Source: Thiohalophilus sp.
Lineage (GTDB): Bacteria; Pseudomonadota; Gammaproteobacteria; UBA6429; Thiohalophilaceae
NCBI RefSeq assembly: GCF_034522235.1
Contig: NZ_JAXHLN010000001.1
Coordinates: 1 to 40,708 of the forward strand
Direction: 5' to 3'
DNA length: 40,708 bases
Made by a program: the position numbers and the translations under genes. Under the pieces are notes generated by a model that worked only from the letters and a program-made list of their open reading frames with translations, was not told the origin of the DNA and did not search any database. This document shows positions 24,461 to 31,842 of this stretch, one piece after another (the first letter of the stretch is position 1; the number at the start of each line of letters is the position of its first letter).

Positions 24461-25090
24461 ATGAGTCTCTCTCAGGCACAAGCGGCAAGCCATCAGGGGA
24501 TACTGGCCTATCGCCTGCATGGCAACTGCTATCTGAACCTTACCTGGCATTGTACCTTGCGCTGCCGTTTCTGCCCCAAGTTCAACGGCAGCTGGGATGT
24601 GCAGGGGTATGATCTGCGTTTGCATGATGAACCCGATGCTGAACAGATTCTTGCTGCAGCGGGTGATGTCACTGATTGCAAAGAGATCGTATTTTGCGGG
24701 TATGGCGAACCGACGTTGCGGCTCGATGTGTTGTTATACGTGGCGGAGCGATTAAAACAGCAGGGCGCGAAGGTCCGGATCAATACCGATGGCCTGGCCA
24801 ATCTGATTCATGGCTGTGATGTCACGCCACAGCTGGCGAACGTTGTCGATGCGGTTTCAATTTCGCTGAACGCCCATAACGAAGCACTCTATGAGCAGCA
24901 CTGCCGACCCAAGCGGCATGGTGCGTTTCAGGCATTGCAGAACTTTGCCCGCCTGGCGCAGCAGCAGGGTATCGATGTGACGCTCACTGCCATCGATGGT
25001 CTGGAAGGCGTCGATATTGCGGCCTGTCAGGCCATCGCCGAACAGCTCGGGGTAAAATTCCGGCGTCGTATCCTGGACCAGGTCGGCTGA
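24461..25090 (+). CDS. TatD-associated radical SAM protein
   Basis: Small radical SAM protein, 209 residues, matching what I recall of the 'TatD family-associated' group. The cluster motif is C31-T-L-R-C35-R-F-C38 in NLTWHCTLRCRFCPK, followed by GYGEPTLR (the GGE-type SAM motif) and a shortened barrel. The substrate is unknown. ATG 24461 is chosen because GAGGAGGG lies six bases before it; an upstream TTG at 24437 would coincide with the predicted transcription start. It is divergent from yhcC and shares the FNR box. No tatD gene is adjacent, although a secreted amidohydrolase of similar fold lies at 27175-28005. Confidence 0.88.
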   Translation: MSLSQAQAASHQGILAYRLHGNCYLNLTWHCTLRCRFCPKFNGSWDVQGYDLRLHDEPDAEQILAAAGDVTDCKEIVFCGYGEPTLRLDVLLYVAERLKQQGAKVRINTDGLANLIHGCDVTPQLANVVDAVSISLNAHNEALYEQHCRPKRHGAFQALQNFARLAQQQGIDVTLTAIDGLEGVDIAACQAIAEQLGVKFRRRILDQVG

Positions 25091-25241
25091 TCCAGTCGGT
25101 GATTTATTTTACTCCCTGAAGCAGGCGAACTTGCCGCTGCCACATCGGCGGGCAGGGCGTGGAACCGGGGGAAAATACTGGTACTATTACGGGAAACCCG
25201 GGAAATAAAAAAACTCTAAACCACACAAAACAGAAGGTTTT

Positions 25242-27164
25242 ATGATGTCGATGTCCCGCCCCCGGACACGGCCAGCCTGTTACGTACTCCAGCTGTTGAG
25301 CATGTTCGTCCTGAGCGTATCTCTACGATCATTGCCGGCACAGGAGAGTCAGGATGGCGGAGTTTATGAAGATATGCCCGTGGTGCTTTCCGCCACCCGC
25401 CTGCGCCAGTCGGTTCGCGATGCGCCGGTCTCCATGACCGTGATCGATCGTGAACTGATCGAAGCCTCCGGTTTTACCGAAATTCCCGATCTCATGCGCC
25501 TGGTGCCCGGCTTTGTCGTCGATTACGACAGCGGTCATCTGCCGGTGAGCGGTTATCACATGCTGCATGATCGTTACGTGCGCCATCAGCAGGTGCTGAT
25601 CGATGGCCGCTCGGTTTATACCCCGATCCTCGGCGGGGTGCCGTGGGTGGATCTGCCCATCACCATGGATGACATCGAGCGCATTGAAGTGGTACGTGGA
25701 CCCAATGCGGCCAGTTATGGCTCCAACTCTTTTCTTGGCGTGATCAACATCATTACCCGTGATTCGGTGCTGGATCGTGGTACCAGTGTCAAGGTCAACA
25801 GCGGTGATAACGGCCTGCAGGAAGGCTTTCTGCGCCATGGCAATAAACTGGGGGATATGGATTATGTCTTCTCACTCGCCTACCGGCAGGACTGGGGGTT
25901 TGATGAACGTCATGATGATAAACGTGTCAAGATGGCCACTTTCCGTGGTGATTACCAGATCGATACCAATGATTCGCTGATTCTCCAGATGGGCTACAAC
26001 GGTGGAATACGCGAAGAAGACAATACGATCGATCTGACAATTCCGGATTTTGAGCGCAAGGTGAATTCACAGTATCAACAGATCCGATGGATTCGGGCAC
26101 TGCCCGATTATGGGGAGCTACGGCTACAATATTATCGCATAGCGCTTGATGAACAGAAAAAGTATCCTGATTCAGATCAGAGTTTCTTCACTGAGCGTCA
26201 AGATATAGAGTTACAGCACACTTTTACTCTCGGGGATAAAACACGCATGGTCTGGGGAGGAAGTTATCGTCAGGATCATTCCGAGAGTGAATATTATGTT
26301 GTCCAGGAGGCGCCGGAAAATGTGAATATTGGTCGCTTGTTTGCCAATGTGGAATACCGCTATAACCCTGATCTGATTATCAATGGTGGATTAATGGTTG
26401 AAGACAATGACCTGGCCGGCGTCGATTATCTTCCTCGGCTGGGGGTTAACTATCATTTAACGCCGCAGGATACCGTTCGCGCCAGTGTTTCACGGGCGAC
26501 TCGTGAGCCGGTGTTAACCGAGGAATACCCCAATCTGGATGCAATTGTGCCAGGTGGTTTTCATTGGCAAAATGATGTCGACCCGGAATATATTACGGCC
26601 TATGAGCTGGGTTATCTGACAGAAACACGCGACCAGGCTGTTTCGGTCGACATCAAGCTCTATTACGAAAAAATTACCGGATTGATTCAATATAGTCAGG
26701 ACCCGGGATTTAATTATTATTATTTTGACAATTTTGACGAAGCTTCGATTCGGGGTCTTGAAACCCAAGTAACGCTTCGACCCTCGGAGCGTAGTCGAAT
26801 TCATTTTACCTATGCCAATACCAACATCAATTCAGAAAATGTAACTAATTTGACGGAATATCACCTGGCCAGTCCGAGGCATGCAGTCAGTCTGTTGGGA
26901 GTCTGGGAGTTTGAGAATAATGTTACCGGCAGTTTGGGTTTCTATCACAAAACTTCCCACAAACAGTTGGGTGCGTCAGCCAGGCCGCCCTACGAATCCT
27001 ATGAAAGAGTAGATATGCGCCTGGCAAGAAAATTCAGCGCTGCGGGGCATGACCAGGAGTTGTCTGTGGTTATCCAAAACGTCTTTTATGAAACGCAGGA
27101 GAGTATTTTACACAACTTCCCCGATCGGCGTTTTTATGTGTCCTATAAACTGGCAATGGATTGA
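25242..27164 (+). CDS. TonB-dependent outer-membrane receptor
   Basis: Ligand-gated outer-membrane transporter of 640 residues, driven by TonB. Signal peptide about 1-33 (SLRSLPAQ). A TonB-box-like MPVVLSATR is followed by the plug domain, about 45-165, with DAPVSMTVIDRELIEASGF, DLMRLVPGF, IDGRSVYTP and IERIEVVRGPNAASYGSNSFLGVINIITR. The remainder is a ~22-strand barrel with many aromatic strands ending in the YVSYKLAMD region. The last residue is Asp rather than the usual Phe. AGAAGG lies before two adjacent ATG codons (25242 and 25245). No Fur box, substrate-binding protein or exporter lies nearby, so the ligand is unknown. The barrel part is distinctly more AT-rich than its neighbours, which may mean faster divergence or transfer. 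Confidence 0.92.
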   Translation: MMSMSRPRTRPACYVLQLLSMFVLSVSLRSLPAQESQDGGVYEDMPVVLSATRLRQSVRDAPVSMTVIDRELIEASGFTEIPDLMRLVPGFVVDYDSGHLPVSGYHMLHDRYVRHQQVLIDGRSVYTPILGGVPWVDLPITMDDIERIEVVRGPNAASYGSNSFLGVINIITRDSVLDRGTSVKVNSGDNGLQEGFLRHGNKLGDMDYVFSLAYRQDWGFDERHDDKRVKMATFRGDYQIDTNDSLILQMGYNGGIREEDNTIDLTIPDFERKVNSQYQQIRWIRALPDYGELRLQYYRIALDEQKKYPDSDQSFFTERQDIELQHTFTLGDKTRMVWGGSYRQDHSESEYYVVQEAPENVNIGRLFANVEYRYNPDLIINGGLMVEDNDLAGVDYLPRLGVNYHLTPQDTVRASVSRATREPVLTEEYPNLDAIVPGGFHWQNDVDPEYITAYELGYLTETRDQAVSVDIKLYYEKITGLIQYSQDPGFNYYYFDNFDEASIRGLETQVTLRPSERSRIHFTYANTNINSENVTNLTEYHLASPRHAVSLLGVWEFENNVTGSLGFYHKTSHKQLGASARPPYESYERVDMRLARKFSAAGHDQELSVVIQNVFYETQESILHNFPDRRFYVSYKLAMD

Positions 27165-27174
27165 ATTGACGAGA

Positions 27175-28005
27175 CTACTCTGTTTCGGGTTTGAATAGAC
27201 GATCGGCATTCTGATGGGAGAGCTTGTCGGCAACATCCGCTGGCAATTGTGACAGCCAGGTGCGGATTATCTTGACAACCTTTCCGTATTCACGCCAGCG
27301 CTGCGTGCTGTAGGTGTCCACCCCGATCAAAAATTTCTCCGGATGCTGTATAAAAAGGTTGTACCACGTGTCAGCAAGCATGCCGTCTGGTGCGATACGA
27401 TCGTCACGCACCGAGACATCGATATACAATCGCGGATAGCGTTGCAGATAATCATCCAGTAAATCCGGATACGGATAGGTGCCGGCATGGGCCCAGATTA
27501 CCGTCACTCCGGGCTCGATTTCGTAAAGGGTATCGATCACCGCCGGATCGCAATGCATTAACAACGGCAGGTTGTGCCGTGCAGCCAGTTGTACCAGCCG
27601 GTGCAACACCGGGCTGTGACGATGTTTTGCGAAAATATGCAGTTCACCGATACCACGCCAGGGTCCGTCTTCAAGTTGTTGTTCAACATAGTCCGGCAGA
27701 AGACTATCCTGATGCCAGTTTTGTTTATCTTCACTCTGGCGGTAGATGCCGAGAAACGGGATGATACGTTGTGGGTCGTGCTCGAACAGCATGGCCGCAT
27801 GCTGTGGGGGTGTACTGGTGACTACTGCATGCTGGATGTGCTCGTGCCGGAGGATGTTGACGATCTGTTCCGGTGTGAGGGTGCGAGCATCCGCTTCGTT
27901 GTAGTGCAGATGAGTGTCGAACAATGGTCGCTCTGCGTGGACAGCGGTTGTGAAAAGCAGGACGGTCAGCAGCGGTAACAGACATTTTGGCATACTCAAC
28001 AGCAT
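27175..28005 (-). CDS. Secreted amidohydrolase-family protein
   Basis: Predicted metal-dependent TIM-barrel hydrolase exported to the periplasm, 276 residues. Signal peptide about 1-24 (TTAVHAE), then the metal-binding H32-x-H34 in FDTHLHYNE, LLMHCDPAV, VIWAHAGTYPY and the late aspartate motif LIGVDTYS. These fit the amidohydrolase-2 group; the substrate cannot be read from the sequence. It converges with the TonB-dependent receptor, whose stop is 10 bases away. Two other ATG codons near the start (codon 5 included) would still leave a signal peptide. Confidence 0.82.
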   Translation of the reverse strand: MLLSMPKCLLPLLTVLLFTTAVHAERPLFDTHLHYNEADARTLTPEQIVNILRHEHIQHAVVTSTPPQHAAMLFEHDPQRIIPFLGIYRQSEDKQNWHQDSLLPDYVEQQLEDGPWRGIGELHIFAKHRHSPVLHRLVQLAARHNLPLLMHCDPAVIDTLYEIEPGVTVIWAHAGTYPYPDLLDDYLQRYPRLYIDVSVRDDRIAPDGMLADTWYNLFIQHPEKFLIGVDTYSTQRWREYGKVVKIIRTWLSQLPADVADKLSHQNADRLFKPETE

Positions 28006-28090
28006 AGCAACAAAGCCGGGCTGATGGAGCTGGTGGGTGTGAGCGAAGGGGGATTCGGCTGATACGCTGTTTACTCCATGGCCTTAAAGC

Positions 28091-28120
28091 AAAAACCCAT
28101 ACTCACAAGTATGGATTTTT
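28091..28120. terminator. Hairpin terminator beside the tRNA fragment
   Basis: CCATACT 28097-28103 and AGTATGG 28108-28114 are flanked by A5 on one side and T5 on the other, so it can end transcription on either strand. On the minus strand it follows the duplicated tRNA 3' end. Confidence 0.75.
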
Positions 28121-28126
28121 ATTGAT

Positions 28127-28146
28127 ATGGCGCGCCCGACAGGATT
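28127..28146 (-). repeat. Duplicated 3' end of tRNA-Arg
   Basis: Twenty bases identical to 28318-28337, that is, the T-loop-to-acceptor end of the tRNA-Arg gene including CCA, in the same orientation 191 bases away. This is the part of tRNA genes that integrases commonly use as an attachment core, and it is followed by its own terminator. Confidence 0.9.
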
Positions 28147-28148
28147 GC

Positions 28149-28224
28149 GGCCTACATCCCTGTAGGCCGTCCCTGCGGGACCATCGCCTGCCAGGCGATG
28201 TCCAAAATCGCTCCTGGCGATTTT
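28149..28224. repeat. Four consecutive perfect hairpins
   Basis: GGCCTACA/TGTAGGCC (28149-28168), GTCCC/GGGAC (28169-28181), CATCGCCT/AGGCGATG (28182-28200) and AAAATCGC/GCGATTTT (28204-28224), nearly without gaps. It looks like a composite palindromic intergenic repeat. A 74-codon frame through it is not credible as a gene. Confidence 0.85.
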
Positions 28225-28243
28225 GTCGAAACTTTTGACCTGC

Positions 28244-28258
28244 GGTCACAGGTTCGAA
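28244..28258 (+). repeat. Inverted copy of the tRNA-Arg T-arm
   Basis: GGTCACAGGTTCGAA on the plus strand equals the T-arm of the minus-strand tRNA-Arg gene (28336-28350). It therefore lies in opposite orientation to the gene, about 80 bases away. Confidence 0.8.
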
Positions 28259-28274
28259 ATTTTGTATTGGGCCG

Positions 28275-28317
28275 AAAATGCAAAAGGGTCTTCACAAGGA
28301 AGACCCTTTTGCATTTT
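28275..28317 (-). terminator. Terminator of tRNA-Arg
   Basis: A perfect 19-base-pair stem (28275-28293 with 28299-28317, core GCAAAAGGGTCTTC) with a 5-base loop, starting one base after the tRNA CCA end on the minus strand. A run of T follows on either strand. Confidence 0.85.
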
Positions 28318-28318
28318 A

Positions 28319-28395
28319 TGGCGCGCCCGACAGGATTCGAACCTGTGACCTTCGGTGTCGGAGACCGATACTCTATCCAGCTGAGCTACGGGCGC
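28319..28395 (-). tRNA. tRNA-Arg (anticodon CCG)
   Basis: A 77-base cloverleaf on the minus strand: acceptor GCGCCCG/CGGGCGC, D-arm with AGCTCAGCTGGATAGAG, anticodon arm TCGGT-CTCCGAC-ACCGA with anticodon CCG (reads CGG), T-arm with GGTTCGAATCC, discriminator G, and an encoded CCA. It is followed by a 19-base-pair terminator hairpin and, further on, by a duplicated 3' end. Confidence 0.97.
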
Positions 28396-28606
28396 GTGAT
28401 CTATAACCCAGTAAAATCATAGGTTTTATGGGTAAGGACAGGGCGTAGCTTACCTTTCCTGTTATATTTCGTCCACACGGGCGTGTGCCACCATCCGGGC
28501 GGTGGTGGCGCTGGCGGATTCCGATTATAATCGACGCGAAATTTGACAGGGTCGGGCGATTTTTTCAGGCGCCGGCTACAAGCGACCAAACGTAGAGGGG
28601 CTAAGT

Positions 28607-29074
28607 GTGGATCAAAAAGACACGGATTTTATGAAGGTTTTTGTGGGGCTTCTGATCGGTCTGCTGGTATTCATGGTATTGGCGATCATCGGTGCCAATG
28701 CCATCAGCGGCAAAGATTCCGTTGATGTCCAGAATGATCCCCGGGTTCAGGCCGCCATCGAGGAACGGATCGCGCCTATCGGCCAGGTGAACACCGCCGA
28801 GGTCAAGCAGGAAACCGCCGGTGGCGGGGGCGGGGCTGACGGCAAGTCAGTCTATAATTCGGCCTGTATGGCCTGCCACGCTACCGGTGCGGCCGGTGCG
28901 CCGATACTGGGCGACACGGGGGCCTGGGAAGATCGCATCGCCAAGGGTGACGACACCCTGTTCGACCATGCCATCAACGGCTTCAAGGGCATGCCGCCCA
29001 AAGGCGGTAACGCCGGCCTGAGCGACCAGGAAGTCAAGGCTGCCGTGGAATATATGGTCGCTGAAAGCAAATAA
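28607..29074 (+). CDS. Membrane-anchored cytochrome c5
   Basis: Class I cytochrome c5 of 155 residues held in the inner membrane by an N-terminal helix (about residues 10-32, VFVGLLIGLLVFMVLAIIGA). A linker ends in a run of glycines (AGGGGGADGK), and the haem domain follows: C87-M-A-C-H91 and Met129 in GFKGMPPKGG. The GTG start at 28607 is supported by AGAGGGG six bases upstream. It would carry electrons between quinol-oxidising complexes and oxidases. The haem domain is closely similar to the soluble c5 at 6795-7100 (shared ATGAAGAP and MPxKGG segments), so they are paralogues. Cytochrome c5 near rep is an order I also recall from Pseudomonas. Confidence 0.93.
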   Translation: MDQKDTDFMKVFVGLLIGLLVFMVLAIIGANAISGKDSVDVQNDPRVQAAIEERIAPIGQVNTAEVKQETAGGGGGADGKSVYNSACMACHATGAAGAPILGDTGAWEDRIAKGDDTLFDHAINGFKGMPPKGGNAGLSDQEVKAAVEYMVAESK

Positions 29075-29086
29075 AGGCCTGCGGCT

Positions 29087-29181
29087 GTGACGAGGGACGA
29101 GTGACGAGTAACGAGGCAAAGAAAAAGTCGGGCGATGCCCGGCTTTTTCTTATTACTTCCTCGTCCCTCGTCCCTCGTCAC
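29087..29181. repeat. Inverted ACGAG-heptamer arms around a terminator
   Basis: Left arm 29087-29116 (GTGACGAGGGACGAG and following units). Right arm 29159-29181 is its reverse complement. Between them lies a 12-base-pair hairpin AAAAAGTCGGGC/GCCCGGCTTTTT (29122-29148), a terminator for the cytochrome gene. The whole can fold as one long stem. Sister elements are at 21412-21481 and 33252-33340. Confidence 0.88.
29122..29148 (+). terminator. Terminator after membrane cytochrome c5
   Basis: A stem of 12 pairs (one G-U) with a 3-base loop, ending in TTTTTCTT. It lies 48 bases after the stop and works on both strands. Confidence 0.85.
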
Positions 29182-29440
29182 ATCCAGCATGCTGCGCATG
29201 CTGGATCTGGGAGGGGCTTTTCGCCGCGACCTTGCGAATCCCAACAGGGTCGCTGATGCGTCGCTCTCGGCAGTCGCTTCGACCCTCCCTGGTCTCTCGC
29301 GACACTTGTACTTCCTGTACATCGTCCTGCCTCACGCGACATTATCGCCAGGGATGGCGTGTATCCCGAGCTCTGTCAGGAACAGAGCCGGGGTAGTACG
29401 TCCTTGTACGTCAATCGCCTCCCACCATTTCAGGCAAAAG
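29182..29440. repeat. Cluster of short hairpins between cytochrome c5 and rep
   Basis: Several small perfect stems: ATCCAGCATG 29182-29191 with CATGCTGGAT 29197-29206; TGTAC 29307-29311 with GTACA 29317-29321; GCTCTGT 29370-29376 with ACAGAGC 29382-29388; and AGGC-AAAA-GCCT near 29432. I see no credible gene. The style matches the hairpin cluster at 28149-28224. Confidence 0.7.
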
Positions 29441-29454
29441 CCTGCTCAACTACC

Positions 29455-29497
29455 CTCAGCACTCAGCACTCAGCACTCAGCACTCAGCACTCAGCAC
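29455..29497. repeat. Heptamer tandem array CTCAGCA (six units)
   Basis: Six exact copies of CTCAGCA (29455-29496) followed directly by CTA, the complement of the rep stop codon. Period seven matches the CCTCGTT arrays, but the unit is different. There are no spacers. Confidence 0.95.
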
Positions 29498-31518
29498 TAT
29501 CCATCGCTCCCTGTCAGCATGCTGCGCAGGTTGGCCAGATGGGCCTGGCCGCGCTCCTGGCGCTCCTCGGGATCCATCTGTACCCCTTCGCCGGACCATT
29601 TGAGATCCTCGTCCGGTAACTCGTCGATGAAACGGCTCGGGCTGCATTCCTGCATTTCGCCGCGGCGCTTGCGCTGGTTGGCGTAGGTCAGGGTCAGGGT
29701 TTTCTGGGCACGGGTAATGCCGACATAGGCGAGGCGGCGCTCTTCTTCGAGGTTTTCTTCCTCGATACTGCTGCGATGCGGCAGCAACATCTCTTCCATG
29801 CCAACCAGATAGACATGGGGAAACTCCAGCCCCTTGGCGGCATGCAGGGTCATGAGGTGGACGCGGTTGCCGCGCTCGTCTTCCTCGTTGCGATCCAGGG
29901 TGTCGAGCAGGGTCAGTTTGGCCACCAGTTCGTTGAGCGAGGCATCCGGATTGGCTTTGGCCAGGCGTTCGATCCAGTTGGCCAGCTCGTTGACGTTTTC
30001 CAGCTTACGCTCGGCAATGATCTCGTCGCGACTGTTATCCAGCAGATAGCGTTCGTAATCGATATCGACAATCAGCCGTTTGACCACCGAGGCGGGTGCG
30101 TCACCTTCCGCCTGATGTTGCAGATCCAGGATCCAGTGGCAGAAACGCTGCAGCTTTTCGGCGGCCCGGTCGCTCAGTACCTGGCTCAGGCCGAACTCCA
30201 TGGCGGACACGAACAGGCTGTGGCCGCGGCCCATGGCGTACTCGGTCAGCTTCTCCAGGGTCGCGGGGCCGAGCTCGCGGCGCGGAGTGTTGATAATCCG
30301 GCGAAAGGCGTTGTCGTCGTCCGGATTGGTGATCAGCTTGAGATAGGACATGATGTCCTTGATCTCGGTATAGGCGAAAAACGAGGTGCCGCCGCTCAGG
30401 TAATAGGGGATATTGTGTTCGCGCAGGGCCTGTTCGAACAGCCGGGACTGGTGATTGCCGCGATAGAGAATCGCGTAATCGGCATACTGGGTACGCTGTA
30501 CGAACATGTGATGCATGATCTCCGAGATCACCTGCTCCGCTTCGTGCTGATCGTGGCGGGTACAAATCACCCGGATCGGATCGCCGTAACCCAGCTCACT
30601 CCACAACCGTTTTTTGAAGACATGCGGGTTGCTGGCGATCAGCCGGTTGGCGGCCTTGAGAATACAGCCGGTGGAGCGGTAATTCTGCTCCAGTTTGATC
30701 ACCTTCAGTCTGGGATAGTCCTGTTGTAACAGCGACAGGTTCTCCGGCCGGGCACCGCGCCAGGCATAGATGGACTGGTCGTCATCGCCGACCACGGTCA
30801 GGTTGCCGCGCACACCGCACAATTGCTTGACCAGTTCGTACTGGGTGGAGTTGGTGTCCTGGTATTCGTCCACCAGCAGGTGACGAATCCGGTTTTGCCA
30901 GCGTTCGAGAATCTCCGGGTGTTCGCGAAACAGGATCACCGGCAGCATGATCAGATCGTCGAAGTCGACCGCGTTGTAGGTCTTCAGATAATGACGATAC
31001 TGTTCGTACAGCAGGGCCGCGGCGGTTTTATTCGCATCCCCGTCGGCCAGTTGCAGGGCCTGTTCGGGCAGAACGAACTCGCTTTTCCAGCGCGAAATCT
31101 GCCACAGCATGCGTTCGGCCTGGCCGCCGTCATCGCCGAAGGAACGTTTCATCAACTCCTTGAGCAGATGGGTACTGTCGGCGCTGTCGTAGATGGAAAA
31201 ACCCGATTTGAACTCCAGCGCCTTGTATTCGCGGCGCAGAATATCCAGCCCGAGGGTATGGAAGGTGGAGACCCGCAGCCCCTTGCCGGCGTCGCCGCGC
31301 AGCAGCTTGCCGACCCGCTCTTTCATCTCCCGTGCCGCCTTGTTGGTAAAGGTGACCGCGGCGATGTGCCGGGCGTCGATGGCGCACTCCTGGATCAGGT
31401 AGGCGATCTTGTGGGTGATGACCCGGGTCTTGCCACTGCCGGCCCCGGCCAGTACCAGGCACGGCCCGTCGATGTGGCGCACGGCCTGGTTTTGTCGGGG
31501 ATTGAGAATGGTGGACAT
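29497..31518 (-). CDS. rep: ATP-dependent DNA helicase Rep
   Basis: Superfamily 1A 3'-5' helicase that clears proteins ahead of replication forks. The motifs are all present: LVLAGAGSGKT (Walker A), DEYQDTN (Walker B), GDDDQSIYAWRGA, EQNYRST, LMTLHAAKGLEF and EERRLAYVGITRA. The ATG at 31518 gives 673 residues, the same length as E. coli Rep, and begins MSTILNPRQNQAV. The frame extends to 31548 but without support. The stop codon abuts the CTCAGCA array. Closest to Rep rather than UvrD by length and by the LNPRQNQAV start. Confidence 0.95.
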   Translation of the reverse strand: MSTILNPRQNQAVRHIDGPCLVLAGAGSGKTRVITHKIAYLIQECAIDARHIAAVTFTNKAAREMKERVGKLLRGDAGKGLRVSTFHTLGLDILRREYKALEFKSGFSIYDSADSTHLLKELMKRSFGDDGGQAERMLWQISRWKSEFVLPEQALQLADGDANKTAAALLYEQYRHYLKTYNAVDFDDLIMLPVILFREHPEILERWQNRIRHLLVDEYQDTNSTQYELVKQLCGVRGNLTVVGDDDQSIYAWRGARPENLSLLQQDYPRLKVIKLEQNYRSTGCILKAANRLIASNPHVFKKRLWSELGYGDPIRVICTRHDQHEAEQVISEIMHHMFVQRTQYADYAILYRGNHQSRLFEQALREHNIPYYLSGGTSFFAYTEIKDIMSYLKLITNPDDDNAFRRIINTPRRELGPATLEKLTEYAMGRGHSLFVSAMEFGLSQVLSDRAAEKLQRFCHWILDLQHQAEGDAPASVVKRLIVDIDYERYLLDNSRDEIIAERKLENVNELANWIERLAKANPDASLNELVAKLTLLDTLDRNEEDERGNRVHLMTLHAAKGLEFPHVYLVGMEEMLLPHRSSIEEENLEEERRLAYVGITRAQKTLTLTYANQRKRRGEMQECSPSRFIDELPDEDLKWSGEGVQMDPEERQERGQAHLANLRSMLTGSDG

Positions 31519-31842
31519 GAACGACTTGTGCTCCTGCTGGCGCATCATTGTAGAGGCGCAGTGCGCTACAGGTCGATATTGACATTCGGGCGCGGATGGC
31601 GCAGCGTCGGCGGCATGGAGTTAAAAGCCAAGTTGTTGTTTTTTAAGGGATGTTAGCCAGGGTGGTCGTTGTCCCGCCAGCCGAATAATGTTATTGTAAA
31701 CAGACTCTATTAATATATCGCCCTGTCTTCGCTGGCGCATCTCGCCGCATCACAATCTGTCGTTAGTATCTGTATCAGCCCTGCCCCGCGGGGCTGCTTT
31801 GTGTCAGGGGCAACCACACAAAATTTGATCTGGGAGTAAGCG
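31519..31842. other. Intergenic region between rep and kamA-like gene
   Basis: Should hold the divergent promoters of rep and the KamA-like gene. A CAGCCC/GGGCTG hairpin with a GC-rich interior lies at 31774-31794, 50 bases before the KamA-like start, without a T-run. An AT-rich block near 31686-31720 (TATTAATATATC) may contain the plus-strand -10. No gene is seen. Confidence 0.5.

Noticed and set aside
28198-28422. A 74-codon frame through the hairpin cluster and tRNA
   Set aside because: It crosses palindromic repeats and the antisense of a tRNA; no ribosome-binding site.
29187-29529. CAGCATGCTGCGCA shared by the hairpin at 29187 and the rep coding end at 29516
   Set aside because: Fourteen bases only, with one copy explained by coding for LRSML in Rep; no flanking similarity.
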